Source of the DNA: Treponema sp.
Lineage (GTDB): Bacteria; Spirochaetota; Spirochaetia; Treponematales; Treponemataceae
Assembly (NCBI GenBank): GCA_016286365.1
Contig: JAEESN010000003.1
Coordinates: forward strand, 166,937 to 230,936
Length of the DNA: 64,000 nucleotides
Direction of reading: 5' to 3'
Shown here: piece by piece, positions 16,533-24,746 of the stretch
Layout of the letters: the number at the start of each line of letters is the position of its first letter
How positions within the stretch are numbered: the stretch's first letter is position 1
The notes under the pieces: generated by a model
Seen by the model: only the letters and a program-made list of their open reading frames with translations
The model's database searches: none
What the model was told of the DNA's origin: nothing
Program-made: the position numbers and the translations under genes

Positions 16533-17213
16533 GTGTCAGTACTATATGTTGTTGGAACACCTATTGGAAATCTTGGAGATATAACTTACAGGGCAATAGA
16601 AACTCTTAAGTCTGTAGATTTTATTGCGGCCGAAGATACACTCCATACTTTACAGCTTTTGAATCATTTTGAGATAAAAAAGCCTATGATTTCCTGCAGG
16701 GCCCAGAACGAAAGAACTGCCGGAGAAAAAATAGTTAAATTGCTGGACGAAGGCCATAATGTTGCTTATGCAAGCGATGCCGGAACTCCGGGAATAAGCG
16801 ATCCGGGCGCTGTTCTGGTAGATTTAGTCCGGGAAGCGGGACACGATGTTGTACCAATTCCAGGCGCATCGGCTTTTGCCACACTGATTAGTGTAGCGGG
16901 TTCGGGTGGAAAAACCTTGATTTTTGAAGGCTTTTTATCGCCAAAACCGGGTAAAAGACGTTCAAGATTAAAAGAACTGATGGATACTGGAGACGCTGTA
17001 ATTATTTACGAATCTCCGTTCAGAATTACTAAACTTTTAATTGACGTTGCCGATATAGATAGTACCAGGCGTGTAGTAGTTGGCAGGGAACTGACTAAAC
17101 TCCACGAGGAGATTATTAGCGGTTCAGCTGAAGACTTAAAGAATAATTTTGCAAACAGACAATCCATAAAAGGAGAGTTTGCAATTTTTATTTCTGGAAC
17201 AAAAAAGACCTAA
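16533..17213 (+). CDS. rsmI: 16S rRNA (cytidine-1402-2'-O)-methyltransferase
   Basis: A 226-residue tetrapyrrole-methylase-fold enzyme expected to 2'-O-methylate C1402 in the decoding centre of 16S rRNA using SAM. Motifs: VVGTPIGNLGDITYRAIETL at the start, AAEDT near residue 34, SDAGTPGISDPGAVLV near 82, FEGFLSPKPGKRR near 130 and YESPFRITKLL near 155. It lacks the extra C-terminal domain of about 50 residues seen in the E. coli protein, as in many short homologues. The start is a GTG placed 6 bases after a consensus -10, so it is predicted to be translated from a leaderless message. Its stop codon overlaps the -35 of the flgM promoter. Confidence 0.93.
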   Translation: MSVLYVVGTPIGNLGDITYRAIETLKSVDFIAAEDTLHTLQLLNHFEIKKPMISCRAQNERTAGEKIVKLLDEGHNVAYASDAGTPGISDPGAVLVDLVREAGHDVVPIPGASAFATLISVAGSGGKTLIFEGFLSPKPGKRRSRLKELMDTGDAVIIYESPFRITKLLIDVADIDSTRRVVVGRELTKLHEEIISGSAEDLKNNFANRQSIKGEFAIFISGTKKT

Positions 17214-17237
17214 ACTTTCTGAAATATCTACCGATAA
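17211..17237 (+). promoter_or_regulatory. Sigma-28 (FliA) promoter of flgM
   Basis: TAAA (17211-17214), exactly 15 bases, then ACCGATAA (17230-17237). The sigma-28 consensus is TAAA-N15-GCCGATAA, so 11 of 12 positions match. The -35 overlaps the rsmI stop codon. Expected start of transcription is near 17245, leaving a short leader with a GTAGGAC ribosome site. Confidence 0.85.
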
Positions 17238-17262
17238 TTTAAAGGTAGAGGGGTAGGACGTT

Positions 17263-17550
17263 ATGATGATAAATGGTGTAAACAATGTTACTCAATTGAA
17301 CAATGTTCAGAACATCCGCAAGACAGATAACTCTGCAAGAATTAATGCAGAATCTGACTCTATTTCAGTTTCAAAAGAAGCTGTTGAAATGGCTGAAGCT
17401 TACTACCTTGATAAGGTAGCAGCAGAAACTCCTGATGTAAGAGCTGATCGTATAGCAGAAGTAAAAGCCAGAATTAAAGATCCGTCATATTTAAGCGACG
17501 CTGTTATACAGTCAACTGCTGAAAAATTTTTGACAAGTATTGGTCTTTAA
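17263..17550 (+). CDS. flgM: FlgM-like anti-sigma-28 factor
   Basis: A 95-residue FlgM. Family features are the short disordered N-terminus starting with an INGV-like segment, DSISVSKEAVEMAEAYY in the middle, and the C-terminal sigma-binding region VRADRIAEVKARIKDPSY followed by a final helix ending in FLTSIGL. FlgM holds sigma-28 inactive until the flagellar hook-basal body is complete. The near-consensus sigma-28 promoter means FlgM is made by the factor it inhibits, a negative feedback loop. The first ATG at 17263 has AGGA 4 bases upstream; 17266 is an alternative. No other flagellar gene is adjacent. Confidence 0.88.
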   Translation: MMINGVNNVTQLNNVQNIRKTDNSARINAESDSISVSKEAVEMAEAYYLDKVAAETPDVRADRIAEVKARIKDPSYLSDAVIQSTAEKFLTSIGL

Positions 17551-17588
17551 TTTTAGTTGAATAATTTCAGTCAGCATATTTTGGATTC

Positions 17589-17621
17589 AAAGACGGAATG
17601 AATTTTTCCGTCTTTTTTTTT
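17589..17621 (+). terminator. Rho-independent terminator of flgM
   Basis: A 10-bp stem AAAGACGGAA (17589-17598) / TTCCGTCTTT (17606-17615) with a 7-base loop, running into a T tract. Confidence 0.88.
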
Positions 17622-17661
17622 AATTCTTAAATTCGACCTAAGAAAAAAGAGGGATTTATAA

Positions 17662-18810
17662 ATGAGTGATTTAATTTTTAGAATAGCTCCTAATATTGTT
17701 TTAGGTTCATACACAATAACAAGACTTGGACAGCAGGTTTTAGATTATGGCACACGTTTTATGGTCATTGTAGACCCTGTTTTAAACGAAATGAAGATTC
17801 AGGACAAGGTTCTTCAAACTCTTTCGGACAGAAACGTAGAATGCTTTGTATTTAATGAACTTTCGGAAGGTTCAAATTCAAAAACAGTACAGAGAGCCTT
17901 AGCCCTTGCAAAACAGGGACACATCCACGGTGTAATCGCAGTTGGTGGTGCAAAAGCATTAAACCTAGGTAGAACTGTTGCAGCATTCTATAACGAAATC
18001 CACGATTTTTATAACTTTGTAGACGGGGCTTCTCCAACAACTGCATCACTTCCATGTATCTGTGTTCCTACAACATTCAGAACTCCTTTTGTATTTACAA
18101 ACGAAGTTCCTGTTACAGATTCAAGAAATAATCAGCTTAAAATATTAAAAGTACAGAATCAGCTTACAAAGCTTGTACTCATAGATCCAAACCTCATGCT
18201 CACATTAACAGAAAATCAGAAGGCTACAATTTCCATCGATGTTCTTAATATGTGTATTGAAGCTTATCTTTCACAAAAAGCAAATTTCTTAAGCGATATG
18301 TTTGTAGAAAAAGGTCTTGAGCTTCTTTCCTATGCACTGGACGGCTCTCCTTCCCTGGATATCACAACTCCGGAAGAAATTCTTCTTGCTCAGGCAGGTT
18401 GTATGGCTTCTATTGCTGCTTCTTCAAGCTCTCTGGGATTAAGTTCTCTTCTTTCTCTTTCTATAAATGCCCGCTATAAAATCAATAAATCACTCATTTC
18501 TTCTATCCTGATTTCTTATGCGGTAGAAGATGCGGCAAAATATAAGAGTGCCAGAATCGAAAAGCTTGCACGAATCATGAGAATTGTTCCCGAAGATGTA
18601 AAAGGTCCTGAAGCAACTAAGGCATTTATAGACAATATCCGTCAGCGACTTGCAAAAGCAAATCTTCCTGCTCGTCTTAAAGATTTACAGCTTTCTGTTG
18701 AACAGCTTTCTTTGGCGGTAGAAGACGTTAGCAAAATAGACATTGTAAACCGCCTTCCTAGAAGCATGACAACTGATGATATTTTTGATTTTGTAAAACT
18801 GGCTTACTAA
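17662..18810 (+). CDS. Iron-alcohol-dehydrogenase-fold protein lacking the metal ligands
   Basis: A 382-residue protein that aligns by eye to group III (iron-containing) alcohol/glycerol dehydrogenases throughout: HGVIAVGGAKALNLGRTVA at the position of the GGGSxxDxAK nucleotide motif, PTTFRTPFVFT for PTTxGTGSE, and VLIDPNLMLTLTENQKATISIDVLNMCIEAYLS for the DPxL...D-A-L-x-H-A-I-E-AY block. The metal ligand Asp of that block is kept (SID), but the His four residues later is Met, and the later His pair region reads LGLSSLLSLSINA without histidine. It is probably not a metal-dependent dehydrogenase. GAGGG precedes the ATG. The following methyltransferase gene starts 2 bases after its stop. Confidence 0.75.
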   Translation: MSDLIFRIAPNIVLGSYTITRLGQQVLDYGTRFMVIVDPVLNEMKIQDKVLQTLSDRNVECFVFNELSEGSNSKTVQRALALAKQGHIHGVIAVGGAKALNLGRTVAAFYNEIHDFYNFVDGASPTTASLPCICVPTTFRTPFVFTNEVPVTDSRNNQLKILKVQNQLTKLVLIDPNLMLTLTENQKATISIDVLNMCIEAYLSQKANFLSDMFVEKGLELLSYALDGSPSLDITTPEEILLAQAGCMASIAASSSSLGLSSLLSLSINARYKINKSLISSILISYAVEDAAKYKSARIEKLARIMRIVPEDVKGPEATKAFIDNIRQRLAKANLPARLKDLQLSVEQLSLAVEDVSKIDIVNRLPRSMTTDDIFDFVKLAY

Positions 18811-18811
18811 A

Positions 18812-19651
18812 ATGATAGAAAGCGGAAAGTTATTTCAACTCGAAGGCGGTCAGAAAAGACGAAAACTGGCTTTAACTTACGGCTCCCTTGAACGCGATAT
18901 TCTTGGGATTGCCGAAAAAGGCACAGAATTTTCTTTTACAGATATTTCCCGCTCAGATTATTTAATCAAAATCACTGAAATTTTAATAAAAGACCCAAAA
19001 CTCCCTCCAGAAGCACAGGATGAATTAAGAAACCTGATTGAACAAAAGCCTTTGGATGAACTCCGCCTTTGCAACACTGCACGAAATCATCTTTTAAAAA
19101 TAATCGGTACCTTCCCGGCAGAATGGGACCTTGTAATCGCACCACATAAAAAACCTGATACAGAAAACGGAACTGTAGCAAAAAGAGATTTTTACCCCGG
19201 CGTATGTGTCTATGCAGAAGATATACGCTCACCTTTTAATATCGGCTCAATTTTCAGAACGGCAGAAGGAATGGGAGCAGAAAAGGTTTATATTTCTCCT
19301 TTCTGTGTACCACCCGATCATCCTCGTGCAATAAGAAGCGGAATGGGATGTATAGAAACAATGGGCTTTGAACAGTGCTCTCTTAATGAATTACCAGAGG
19401 ATATCCCTGTATTTGCTCTGGAAACAGGCGGTACAGATATAAATGATTTTGTTTTCCCCGAAAAAGGAATCTGCATAATCGGAAGCGAAGAACTTGGCGT
19501 TAGTCCCGAAGCATTAAAAAGAGCAACCTACGGAACTGTCACAATCCCGATGAAAGGATTAAAAGCGTCGTTAAATGTAGGTGTAGCATTTGGAATCTTA
19601 ATGCAGAAATGGGTCGAAAGCCTGAATAAAAAATCATCAGACGGACTTTAA
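18812..19651 (+). CDS. TrmH/SpoU-family RNA 2'-O-methyltransferase
   Basis: A 279-residue SPOUT methyltransferase. The C-terminal 150 residues have the three family motifs: motif 1 RSPFNIGSIFRTAEGMGAEKVY (about 139), motif 2 IIGSEELGVSPEAL (about 223) and motif 3 VTIPMKGLKASLNVGVAFGILMQKW (about 245). The N-terminal 125 residues are helical and not a recognisable L30e-like substrate domain. Likely target is a tRNA or rRNA ribose; position unknown. It begins 2 bases after the preceding stop with no Shine-Dalgarno site, so translation is probably coupled. Its 3' end overlaps the convergent gene by 4 bases. Confidence 0.85.
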   Translation: MIESGKLFQLEGGQKRRKLALTYGSLERDILGIAEKGTEFSFTDISRSDYLIKITEILIKDPKLPPEAQDELRNLIEQKPLDELRLCNTARNHLLKIIGTFPAEWDLVIAPHKKPDTENGTVAKRDFYPGVCVYAEDIRSPFNIGSIFRTAEGMGAEKVYISPFCVPPDHPRAIRSGMGCIETMGFEQCSLNELPEDIPVFALETGGTDINDFVFPEKGICIIGSEELGVSPEALKRATYGTVTIPMKGLKASLNVGVAFGILMQKWVESLNKKSSDGL

Positions 19652-21126
19652 TAATCCAGCTTTTCCTGAACGCGTTTTACGATTGTTTTAAGCTTGCCTT
19701 CCGAATCGATAGAAAATTCTTTTAAGACTTTTTCGTTAATCTGATAGTATTCAACTTCGCCAAGGCTGTAATAATTAATCATATCTGCAAGATACAAAAG
19801 CGAAATCAGTTTCTTAATGTCCTTTGGCGCAATTTCCGGATTATTATGATATCTTATTGCTTCAGAGATTTTCGAAGGGAATCCCCAGTTTTTAGTAACA
19901 ATGCATCCGCCCTTTGCAGTACAGCAGTTTTGAACTACCATCTTCATTGCTTTCTGGGAAACACCTTTTTTCTGTACGGCAGCCCTTACAAGATGAGCCT
20001 GTTCCTTTGTGATAACTTCCATCAGGATATTTTCGATGTCGTGTAAAAGCGCAAAAACAAATACTTCTTCAGCAGAAAATTCTTCTTCGGCAAAATTAAG
20101 TACAAAATTATAAGCATAGAAAGCAGCGGTATAAGCCTTTTTCCAGAGTTGTTTTTTATCCTGTGATTTTTTTATGAGCCTTAAATCAGGATTATCTTTA
20201 TTGAAAATTTCTGAAAGTTTATTAAAACCGATTAATTCAATTGCTTTAGAGATTTTACAGCAGTCGTCGGAAAGCTTTGCGGCTGTTTTTAATAAAAGTG
20301 CTGTAAGTGTTACATCTTTTGTAATGCGATTAACTATTTTTTTTTTATCGGGCTCCACTTCTTTTAATTCCATGGAAAGCTCTTCGAGTTCTTCTTCAAA
20401 AACAGGTACTTTAGTCTGAGTTTTAACGCATTCAAGACATGCAGTTTCTATACCAGTCTGGATTTCTGTGTTGAGCGGAAGTGTAATCTTTGTGATTGTT
20501 TCCGTGTCGTTCGTATAAACCTTGTAGTTTTCTTTTTTAAGACCGACTTTCTGAAGCATCAAAATGATGATGATGATTCCAAGACCTGCACCTTCTGTCT
20601 GATCAAGGATATGCTTAAATACATCATTTTCGTTTTTATACTGTTTTACGTTCTTTAATTTATATTCAATTCGTTCTTTTTCTTCTTTACAGATAAGACT
20701 GTTATTCCTGATTTCTACAATCAGATTATCTTCTGTATATAAAAGATTTAACTTAACGTAGAGCCCGGCTTTTTTCTGCTCGGACATATAATAATCAATG
20801 TTATTTAAGGTGTCTTCCTTAAAGGTAAGCATTCCCTTTTTATAGTCATCTGAATTATTTATATCAAGATTTTTTTCGCGAAAGTAAATACGCTTTGTGT
20901 TTGCTTTTTTAGCGTTAGTTAAAAGTTCTCCAAGACAAAAGCCCAGATATTTATTCATGTGCTGCTGATTACATTCTTCAAGAAATTCAGTTGTAACATC
21001 GCGGATATAAACATCCATATTACGAGGCAAAGTGTATGTCGTGATTTCTATTGGAGTATGCAGCTTGATGGCTGTTTTTATTTTCTGTCGGTCAATTGTC
21101 TGCAGTTCTTTTTCACTTTCTTTCAT
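19648..21126 (-). CDS. Signalling protein with histidine-kinase-type ATPase and HDOD domains
   Basis: A 492-residue soluble protein. Residues about 50-220 look like an anti-sigma/histidine-kinase ATPase domain: LGFCLGELLTNAKKANTKRIYF fits the N box and GAGLGIIIIILMLQKVG the G2 box. There is no phospho-accepting His domain. Residues about 265-480 are HDOD-like, with an LLHDIENILMEVI segment, then WGFPSKISEAIRYHNNP, typical of HDOD. ATPase plus HDOD in one chain suggests a partner-switching or metabolism-linked regulator; the signal is unknown. The ATG at 21126 sits 6 bases after TAAAAT, so it is probably leaderless. Confidence 0.7.
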   Translation of the reverse strand: MKESEKELQTIDRQKIKTAIKLHTPIEITTYTLPRNMDVYIRDVTTEFLEECNQQHMNKYLGFCLGELLTNAKKANTKRIYFREKNLDINNSDDYKKGMLTFKEDTLNNIDYYMSEQKKAGLYVKLNLLYTEDNLIVEIRNNSLICKEEKERIEYKLKNVKQYKNENDVFKHILDQTEGAGLGIIIIILMLQKVGLKKENYKVYTNDTETITKITLPLNTEIQTGIETACLECVKTQTKVPVFEEELEELSMELKEVEPDKKKIVNRITKDVTLTALLLKTAAKLSDDCCKISKAIELIGFNKLSEIFNKDNPDLRLIKKSQDKKQLWKKAYTAAFYAYNFVLNFAEEEFSAEEVFVFALLHDIENILMEVITKEQAHLVRAAVQKKGVSQKAMKMVVQNCCTAKGGCIVTKNWGFPSKISEAIRYHNNPEIAPKDIKKLISLLYLADMINYYSLGEVEYYQINEKVLKEFSIDSEGKLKTIVKRVQEKLDY

Positions 21127-21132
21127 ATTTTT

Positions 21133-21161
21133 ATTTTATTGTAAATTAACAAAATTGTAAA
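21133..21161 (-). promoter_or_regulatory. Promoter of the ATPase-HDOD gene, leaderless type
   Basis: TTTACA (21161-21156), 17 bases, TAAAAT (21138-21133), then 6 bases to the ATG at 21126. Confidence 0.6.
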
Positions 21162-21171
21162 ATGATATTTT

Positions 21172-22620
21172 TTATCTGTTCTTCCAGAAAGACGGAACAA
21201 AGAAAATAACAAGCGTGTATAACTCAAGACGGCCGGCAATCATTGCAAAACAATACCACCATTTTACAAATTCCGGAACCATAGAGAAATTATTCGAAGG
21301 ACCAAGGTTTCCAAAGGCTGGACCAACGTTTCCTACAATAGATAAAGCTCCCGTAAACGAAGTTGTTAAATCAAGATTGCCAAGACAGCCAAAGAAGGTT
21401 GTAATCATAACAAGGATGAGGTACAGGAACATAAACGATGTAACATTGAATACGATGTCGTCGCGGCCAGGCTTTCCGTTTAATCTGATTGTAAATACTC
21501 CGTGAGGATGGAGCATTTTTTTGGTTTCGTTTCCAAGCTGTTTTCCTAAAACTACCCAGCGGATTACCTTTACACCACCCGATGTTGAACCGGAGCTTCC
21601 ACCAATAAAAAAGAGAATAAATAAGAAGAACTGAGTTGCTGCCGGCCACAGAATATAATCAGCCGTACCAAAACCTGTTGTTGTGACTAAAGCCATAACC
21701 TGGAAGGCAGAATATCTTAAACTTGTTCCGAATGAATGATAAACCGGAAGCAGAAAGAAGGTAATTACTAAAACCGTTACAAAAACGATGAGTAAATAGG
21801 CTTTGAATTCGGAGTTTGTAAAAATATCCTGGAATTTTCTTGTAATAAGATAAAAGAAAAGGCTGAAGTTAACGCCTGCAATAAACATGAACACAGTTAT
21901 TACAACATCAATTCCTACAGAATTAAATGCACCTATGCTCGAATTTCTTGTAGAAAATCCGCCTGTTCCAAGGGTAGAAAAACCGTGAGACAAAGCTTCT
22001 ACAAAATCCATGCCGCATGCCATGAGTAAAAGAGTTTCTAAAAGAGTAAAGCCTGCATAAATGAGCCACAAAATCTTTGCAGTAGTTGTGATTCTTGCTG
22101 TTACCTTTCCCTTTTCCGGTCCTGTTGTTTCTGCCTTAATGAGCTGGAATCCTCCGACTCCAAGAAGAGGAAGAAGTGCTACAGTTAAAGTAACAATTCC
22201 CATACCGCCCAGCCAATGGGTTAAACATCTCCACATATTGATTGAACGGGGAAGACTTTCTACATCGTTACAGACTGTACAGCCGGTAGTTGTAAATCCG
22301 CTTACGCTTTCGAAGAACGCATTTGTGTATTCAGGATAGCAGCCGCTAAAATACAACGGAAAAGACCCCATAAAACTGGCTGCTATCCACGACAATGCTA
22401 CCACCGCGAAAGTCTGCTTTATAGACAGATGGAACTTAATTCTGCGTGTACATAAAAATATAACGGCGAATAAAACTATGGAAATGGCGCCGGGAACTAT
22501 AAAAGAAAGATATACCGAGCTTTCACCATAATAAAACGCAACAGCCAAAGGAATAGAAAAAGAAACACCAACAATTGCAAGAATAACAGAAATAATTTTA
22601 AGACAGGTTATAAAAAACAT
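21172..22620 (-). CDS. trkH: Trk-type potassium uptake protein, membrane subunit
   Basis: A 482-residue polytopic protein of the TrkH/KtrB superfamily with four M1-P-M2 repeats. Selectivity-filter loops are visible as SGFTTTGCTV (about 109), FSTLGTGGFSTRN (about 216), VTTTGFGTADY (about 315) and ALSIVGNVGPAFG (about 427). It forms the K+ pathway in the inner membrane. The ATG is 6 bases after the trkA stop with GGAGT upstream, so it is co-transcribed with the regulatory subunit. Confidence 0.93.
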   Translation of the reverse strand: MFFITCLKIISVILAIVGVSFSIPLAVAFYYGESSVYLSFIVPGAISIVLFAVIFLCTRRIKFHLSIKQTFAVVALSWIAASFMGSFPLYFSGCYPEYTNAFFESVSGFTTTGCTVCNDVESLPRSINMWRCLTHWLGGMGIVTLTVALLPLLGVGGFQLIKAETTGPEKGKVTARITTTAKILWLIYAGFTLLETLLLMACGMDFVEALSHGFSTLGTGGFSTRNSSIGAFNSVGIDVVITVFMFIAGVNFSLFFYLITRKFQDIFTNSEFKAYLLIVFVTVLVITFFLLPVYHSFGTSLRYSAFQVMALVTTTGFGTADYILWPAATQFFLFILFFIGGSSGSTSGGVKVIRWVVLGKQLGNETKKMLHPHGVFTIRLNGKPGRDDIVFNVTSFMFLYLILVMITTFFGCLGNLDLTTSFTGALSIVGNVGPAFGNLGPSNNFSMVPEFVKWWYCFAMIAGRLELYTLVIFFVPSFWKNR

Positions 22621-22626
22621 TAAAAA

Positions 22627-24069
22627 CTACTCCTTTCCGGCAAAATAAGAAAGAATCTTTTTACTGTTTTCCGACTGCGTAATCAAAACTACGTGGTCTC
22701 CCGGATAAATCTGTGTGTTTCCGTTTGCGATTGCATATTCATTTGTTCCGGCCTTTCTGTTAAGAAGAACAAGGAAAGAACCTGGATCTGAAATTTCAAA
22801 AAGTGATTTTCCCGAAACCTTAGAAGAAGCGGTAATTTCGCATTCAACAATTTCAAGCTCGCCTGTTGTTACTGTGTGAACTTCTTTTACCGACTTTCCG
22901 CGAAGATGACTTATGATGGAATCTACTACGCAGTCACGAAGAGGGATTGCAACATCTACACCAAGTTTTTCGGCGATTGTTCCAAAAGGTCCGCTTGTTA
23001 CAAGGCTGATTGACTGCCCTACACCTAAAGATTCAAGGTATGCGGCTAAAACCATGTTCAATTCGTGATTATGTGTTGAACAGATTGCAAGGTCAAAATC
23101 TGTAATTCCTTCTTCGTTTAAGAAATTTTCGTCCGATGCATCGGCACATAAAACCCGCGCTTCCGGGAATTTTTCTGCTGCAGCACGGGCACGCTCTTCG
23201 TCTGAATCTATAATCACAAGATTTAATTCGTGGCGGGCCTTTATTCTTGCAAATAAACTTCCCTGATGAGCAGCTTTTTCTCCTTCAAGAAGCTTTTCTG
23301 CAATTATTGAGCCGATTCTTCCAGCCCCGATTAATGCAACCTTTTTTAATACCTTCTGTTCCGAACCACAGAATTCCATGATTTTTGAAACTTCTTTTTT
23401 AGAAATCAAAACACCAAGGGTATTTCCTGCCTGTAAAACTGTATCACCGGAAGGCAAAGAGGTAATTCCTTCCTGCTCAACATAGGCAACAAGGAACTGA
23501 ACATCAATTTTAGTGCGGATATTTTTAAGAGAGATGCCGTCGAATGCGCTTTTTTCTTCTACAGCGATTCTGGCAATCACTAAATCTGAATTATCAAAAG
23601 AAATGACGTTTCCGACCGCTCCATTTTCTACTGCCTGAACAATTGCTTCTGCGGCTTCTACGTCCGGATGAATCATATAGTTGATTCCATACAAAGGACG
23701 GCGTTTTCCTGTAAATCCTGTAATCTGCTTTTTTTCTGCCTGAGTCGTGTTTACATAATATGCATAATTTCTTACACGGGCAATTTTTAAAATATCGGGA
23801 TAAACTGCATCTACCAGCGAACAGGTAATCATATTTACTTCGTCCGATGCTGTTACACAGATTAATGCGTCTGCTTTGGCAATACCAACTTCTTCAAGAG
23901 TTTCGAGGTTATTGCCATCGGCACACATTACCGTACAATCCAGCTGATTAGATGCATGGCGGGTTGTTACTTCGTTGTTATCAATAAGAGTAACCTGATT
24001 TTTTTCACTTATAAGCAGTTTTGCAAGCTGGACTCCAGTGAATCCAGCTCCAACTATTACGATTCTCAT
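22627..24069 (-). CDS. trkA: Trk potassium uptake regulatory subunit
   Basis: A 480-residue protein made of two tandem RCK units: TrkA-N Rossmann domain 1 (IVIVGAGFTGVQLAKLL at the start), TrkA-C 1 (about 145-230), TrkA-N 2 (VALIGAGRIGSIIAEKLL about 243) and TrkA-C 2 (about 390-475). The double arrangement is the E. coli-type TrkA; it binds NAD(H) or ATP and gates TrkH. The start follows TATAAT by 6 bases, with the -35 inside the last codons of the upstream ECF gene, so trkAH can be transcribed independently. Confidence 0.93.
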   Translation of the reverse strand: MRIVIVGAGFTGVQLAKLLISEKNQVTLIDNNEVTTRHASNQLDCTVMCADGNNLETLEEVGIAKADALICVTASDEVNMITCSLVDAVYPDILKIARVRNYAYYVNTTQAEKKQITGFTGKRRPLYGINYMIHPDVEAAEAIVQAVENGAVGNVISFDNSDLVIARIAVEEKSAFDGISLKNIRTKIDVQFLVAYVEQEGITSLPSGDTVLQAGNTLGVLISKKEVSKIMEFCGSEQKVLKKVALIGAGRIGSIIAEKLLEGEKAAHQGSLFARIKARHELNLVIIDSDEERARAAAEKFPEARVLCADASDENFLNEEGITDFDLAICSTHNHELNMVLAAYLESLGVGQSISLVTSGPFGTIAEKLGVDVAIPLRDCVVDSIISHLRGKSVKEVHTVTTGELEIVECEITASSKVSGKSLFEISDPGSFLVLLNRKAGTNEYAIANGNTQIYPGDHVVLITQSENSKKILSYFAGKE

Positions 24070-24075
24070 ACTCTT

Positions 24076-24105
24076 ATTATACTACAACTTCTATTGACGT
24101 GACAA
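24076..24105 (-). promoter_or_regulatory. trkAH promoter, leaderless type
   Basis: TTGTCA (24105-24100), 18 bases, TATAAT (24081-24076), then 6 bases to the ATG at 24069. The -35 codes for the Leu-Ser near the end of the upstream gene. Confidence 0.65.
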
Positions 24106-24705
24106 TTTTGATTTTCTTTTTTCTGAAATATAAAGTCCTGCAAAAACAAGCACGCAAACTACTGTAGAAGCAATTGCTTCGAATAAAGCGTTTGAAACAA
24201 CTAATGCCAACAAAGCTTTAAATGAATCAACGATAACTTCATCACTACTAAAGAGCTCTTTGATATCTTTCCCAAAAACCATGTAAAGGCTTCCCATTAC
24301 AAGCACTGTGTGAATGAGTGTAGAAACAAAAGCTGTTACTCCTGCAGAAATTGTCTTTGGAAGCTTTGGAATGAGTTTTAAAAGTCTCCATAAGCCCCAT
24401 GCACAAACTGCAAAAAGGATTCTTGGAAGAATTGAACACAATGGATTTAAAAACATCGGATCCAGAGGGCCGCTAGGTCTTAAAGAAGCGTTGATTAAAG
24501 ACATAACTCCAAAAACAGCTCCTGTAAAAACACCCGAAGGAAGTCCACCGAGTAAAACTGCAAGAATTACCGGAATCTGAAGAATTGTTACAGATGCGGC
24601 ACCTATAGAAATAAATCCCAGTGGAGTTACTGAGAGAACTACAACAAGAGCACTGAATGCTCCGGTTAATGCGATTTTTCTAGCTAATGATATATTGTTT
24701 TCCAT
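24091..24705 (-). CDS. ECF transporter S component, substrate unknown
   Basis: A 204-residue membrane protein with about six helices. The N-terminal ARKIALTGAFSALVVVLSVTPLGFISIG and the AASVTILQIPVILAVLLGGLPSG block are characteristic of ECF S components, which bind a vitamin or small metabolite and dock to a shared EcfAA'T module. No EcfA or EcfT is nearby, as expected for a group II system. No riboswitch was found in front to reveal the substrate. The promoter TTGACT-17-ATAATT ends 7 bases before the ATG. Confidence 0.8.
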   Translation of the reverse strand: MENNISLARKIALTGAFSALVVVLSVTPLGFISIGAASVTILQIPVILAVLLGGLPSGVFTGAVFGVMSLINASLRPSGPLDPMFLNPLCSILPRILFAVCAWGLWRLLKLIPKLPKTISAGVTAFVSTLIHTVLVMGSLYMVFGKDIKELFSSDEVIVDSFKALLALVVSNALFEAIASTVVCVLVFAGLYISEKRKSKLSRQ

Positions 24706-24712
24706 GACTTTG

Positions 24713-24741
24713 AATTATTCATTTAAAATGATTTAAGTCAA
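24713..24741 (-). promoter_or_regulatory. Promoter of the ECF S-component gene, leaderless type
   Basis: TTGACT (24741-24736), 17 bases, ATAATT (24718-24713) with an upstream TG, then 7 bases to the ATG at 24705. Confidence 0.5.
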
Positions 24742-24746
24742 TCGGA

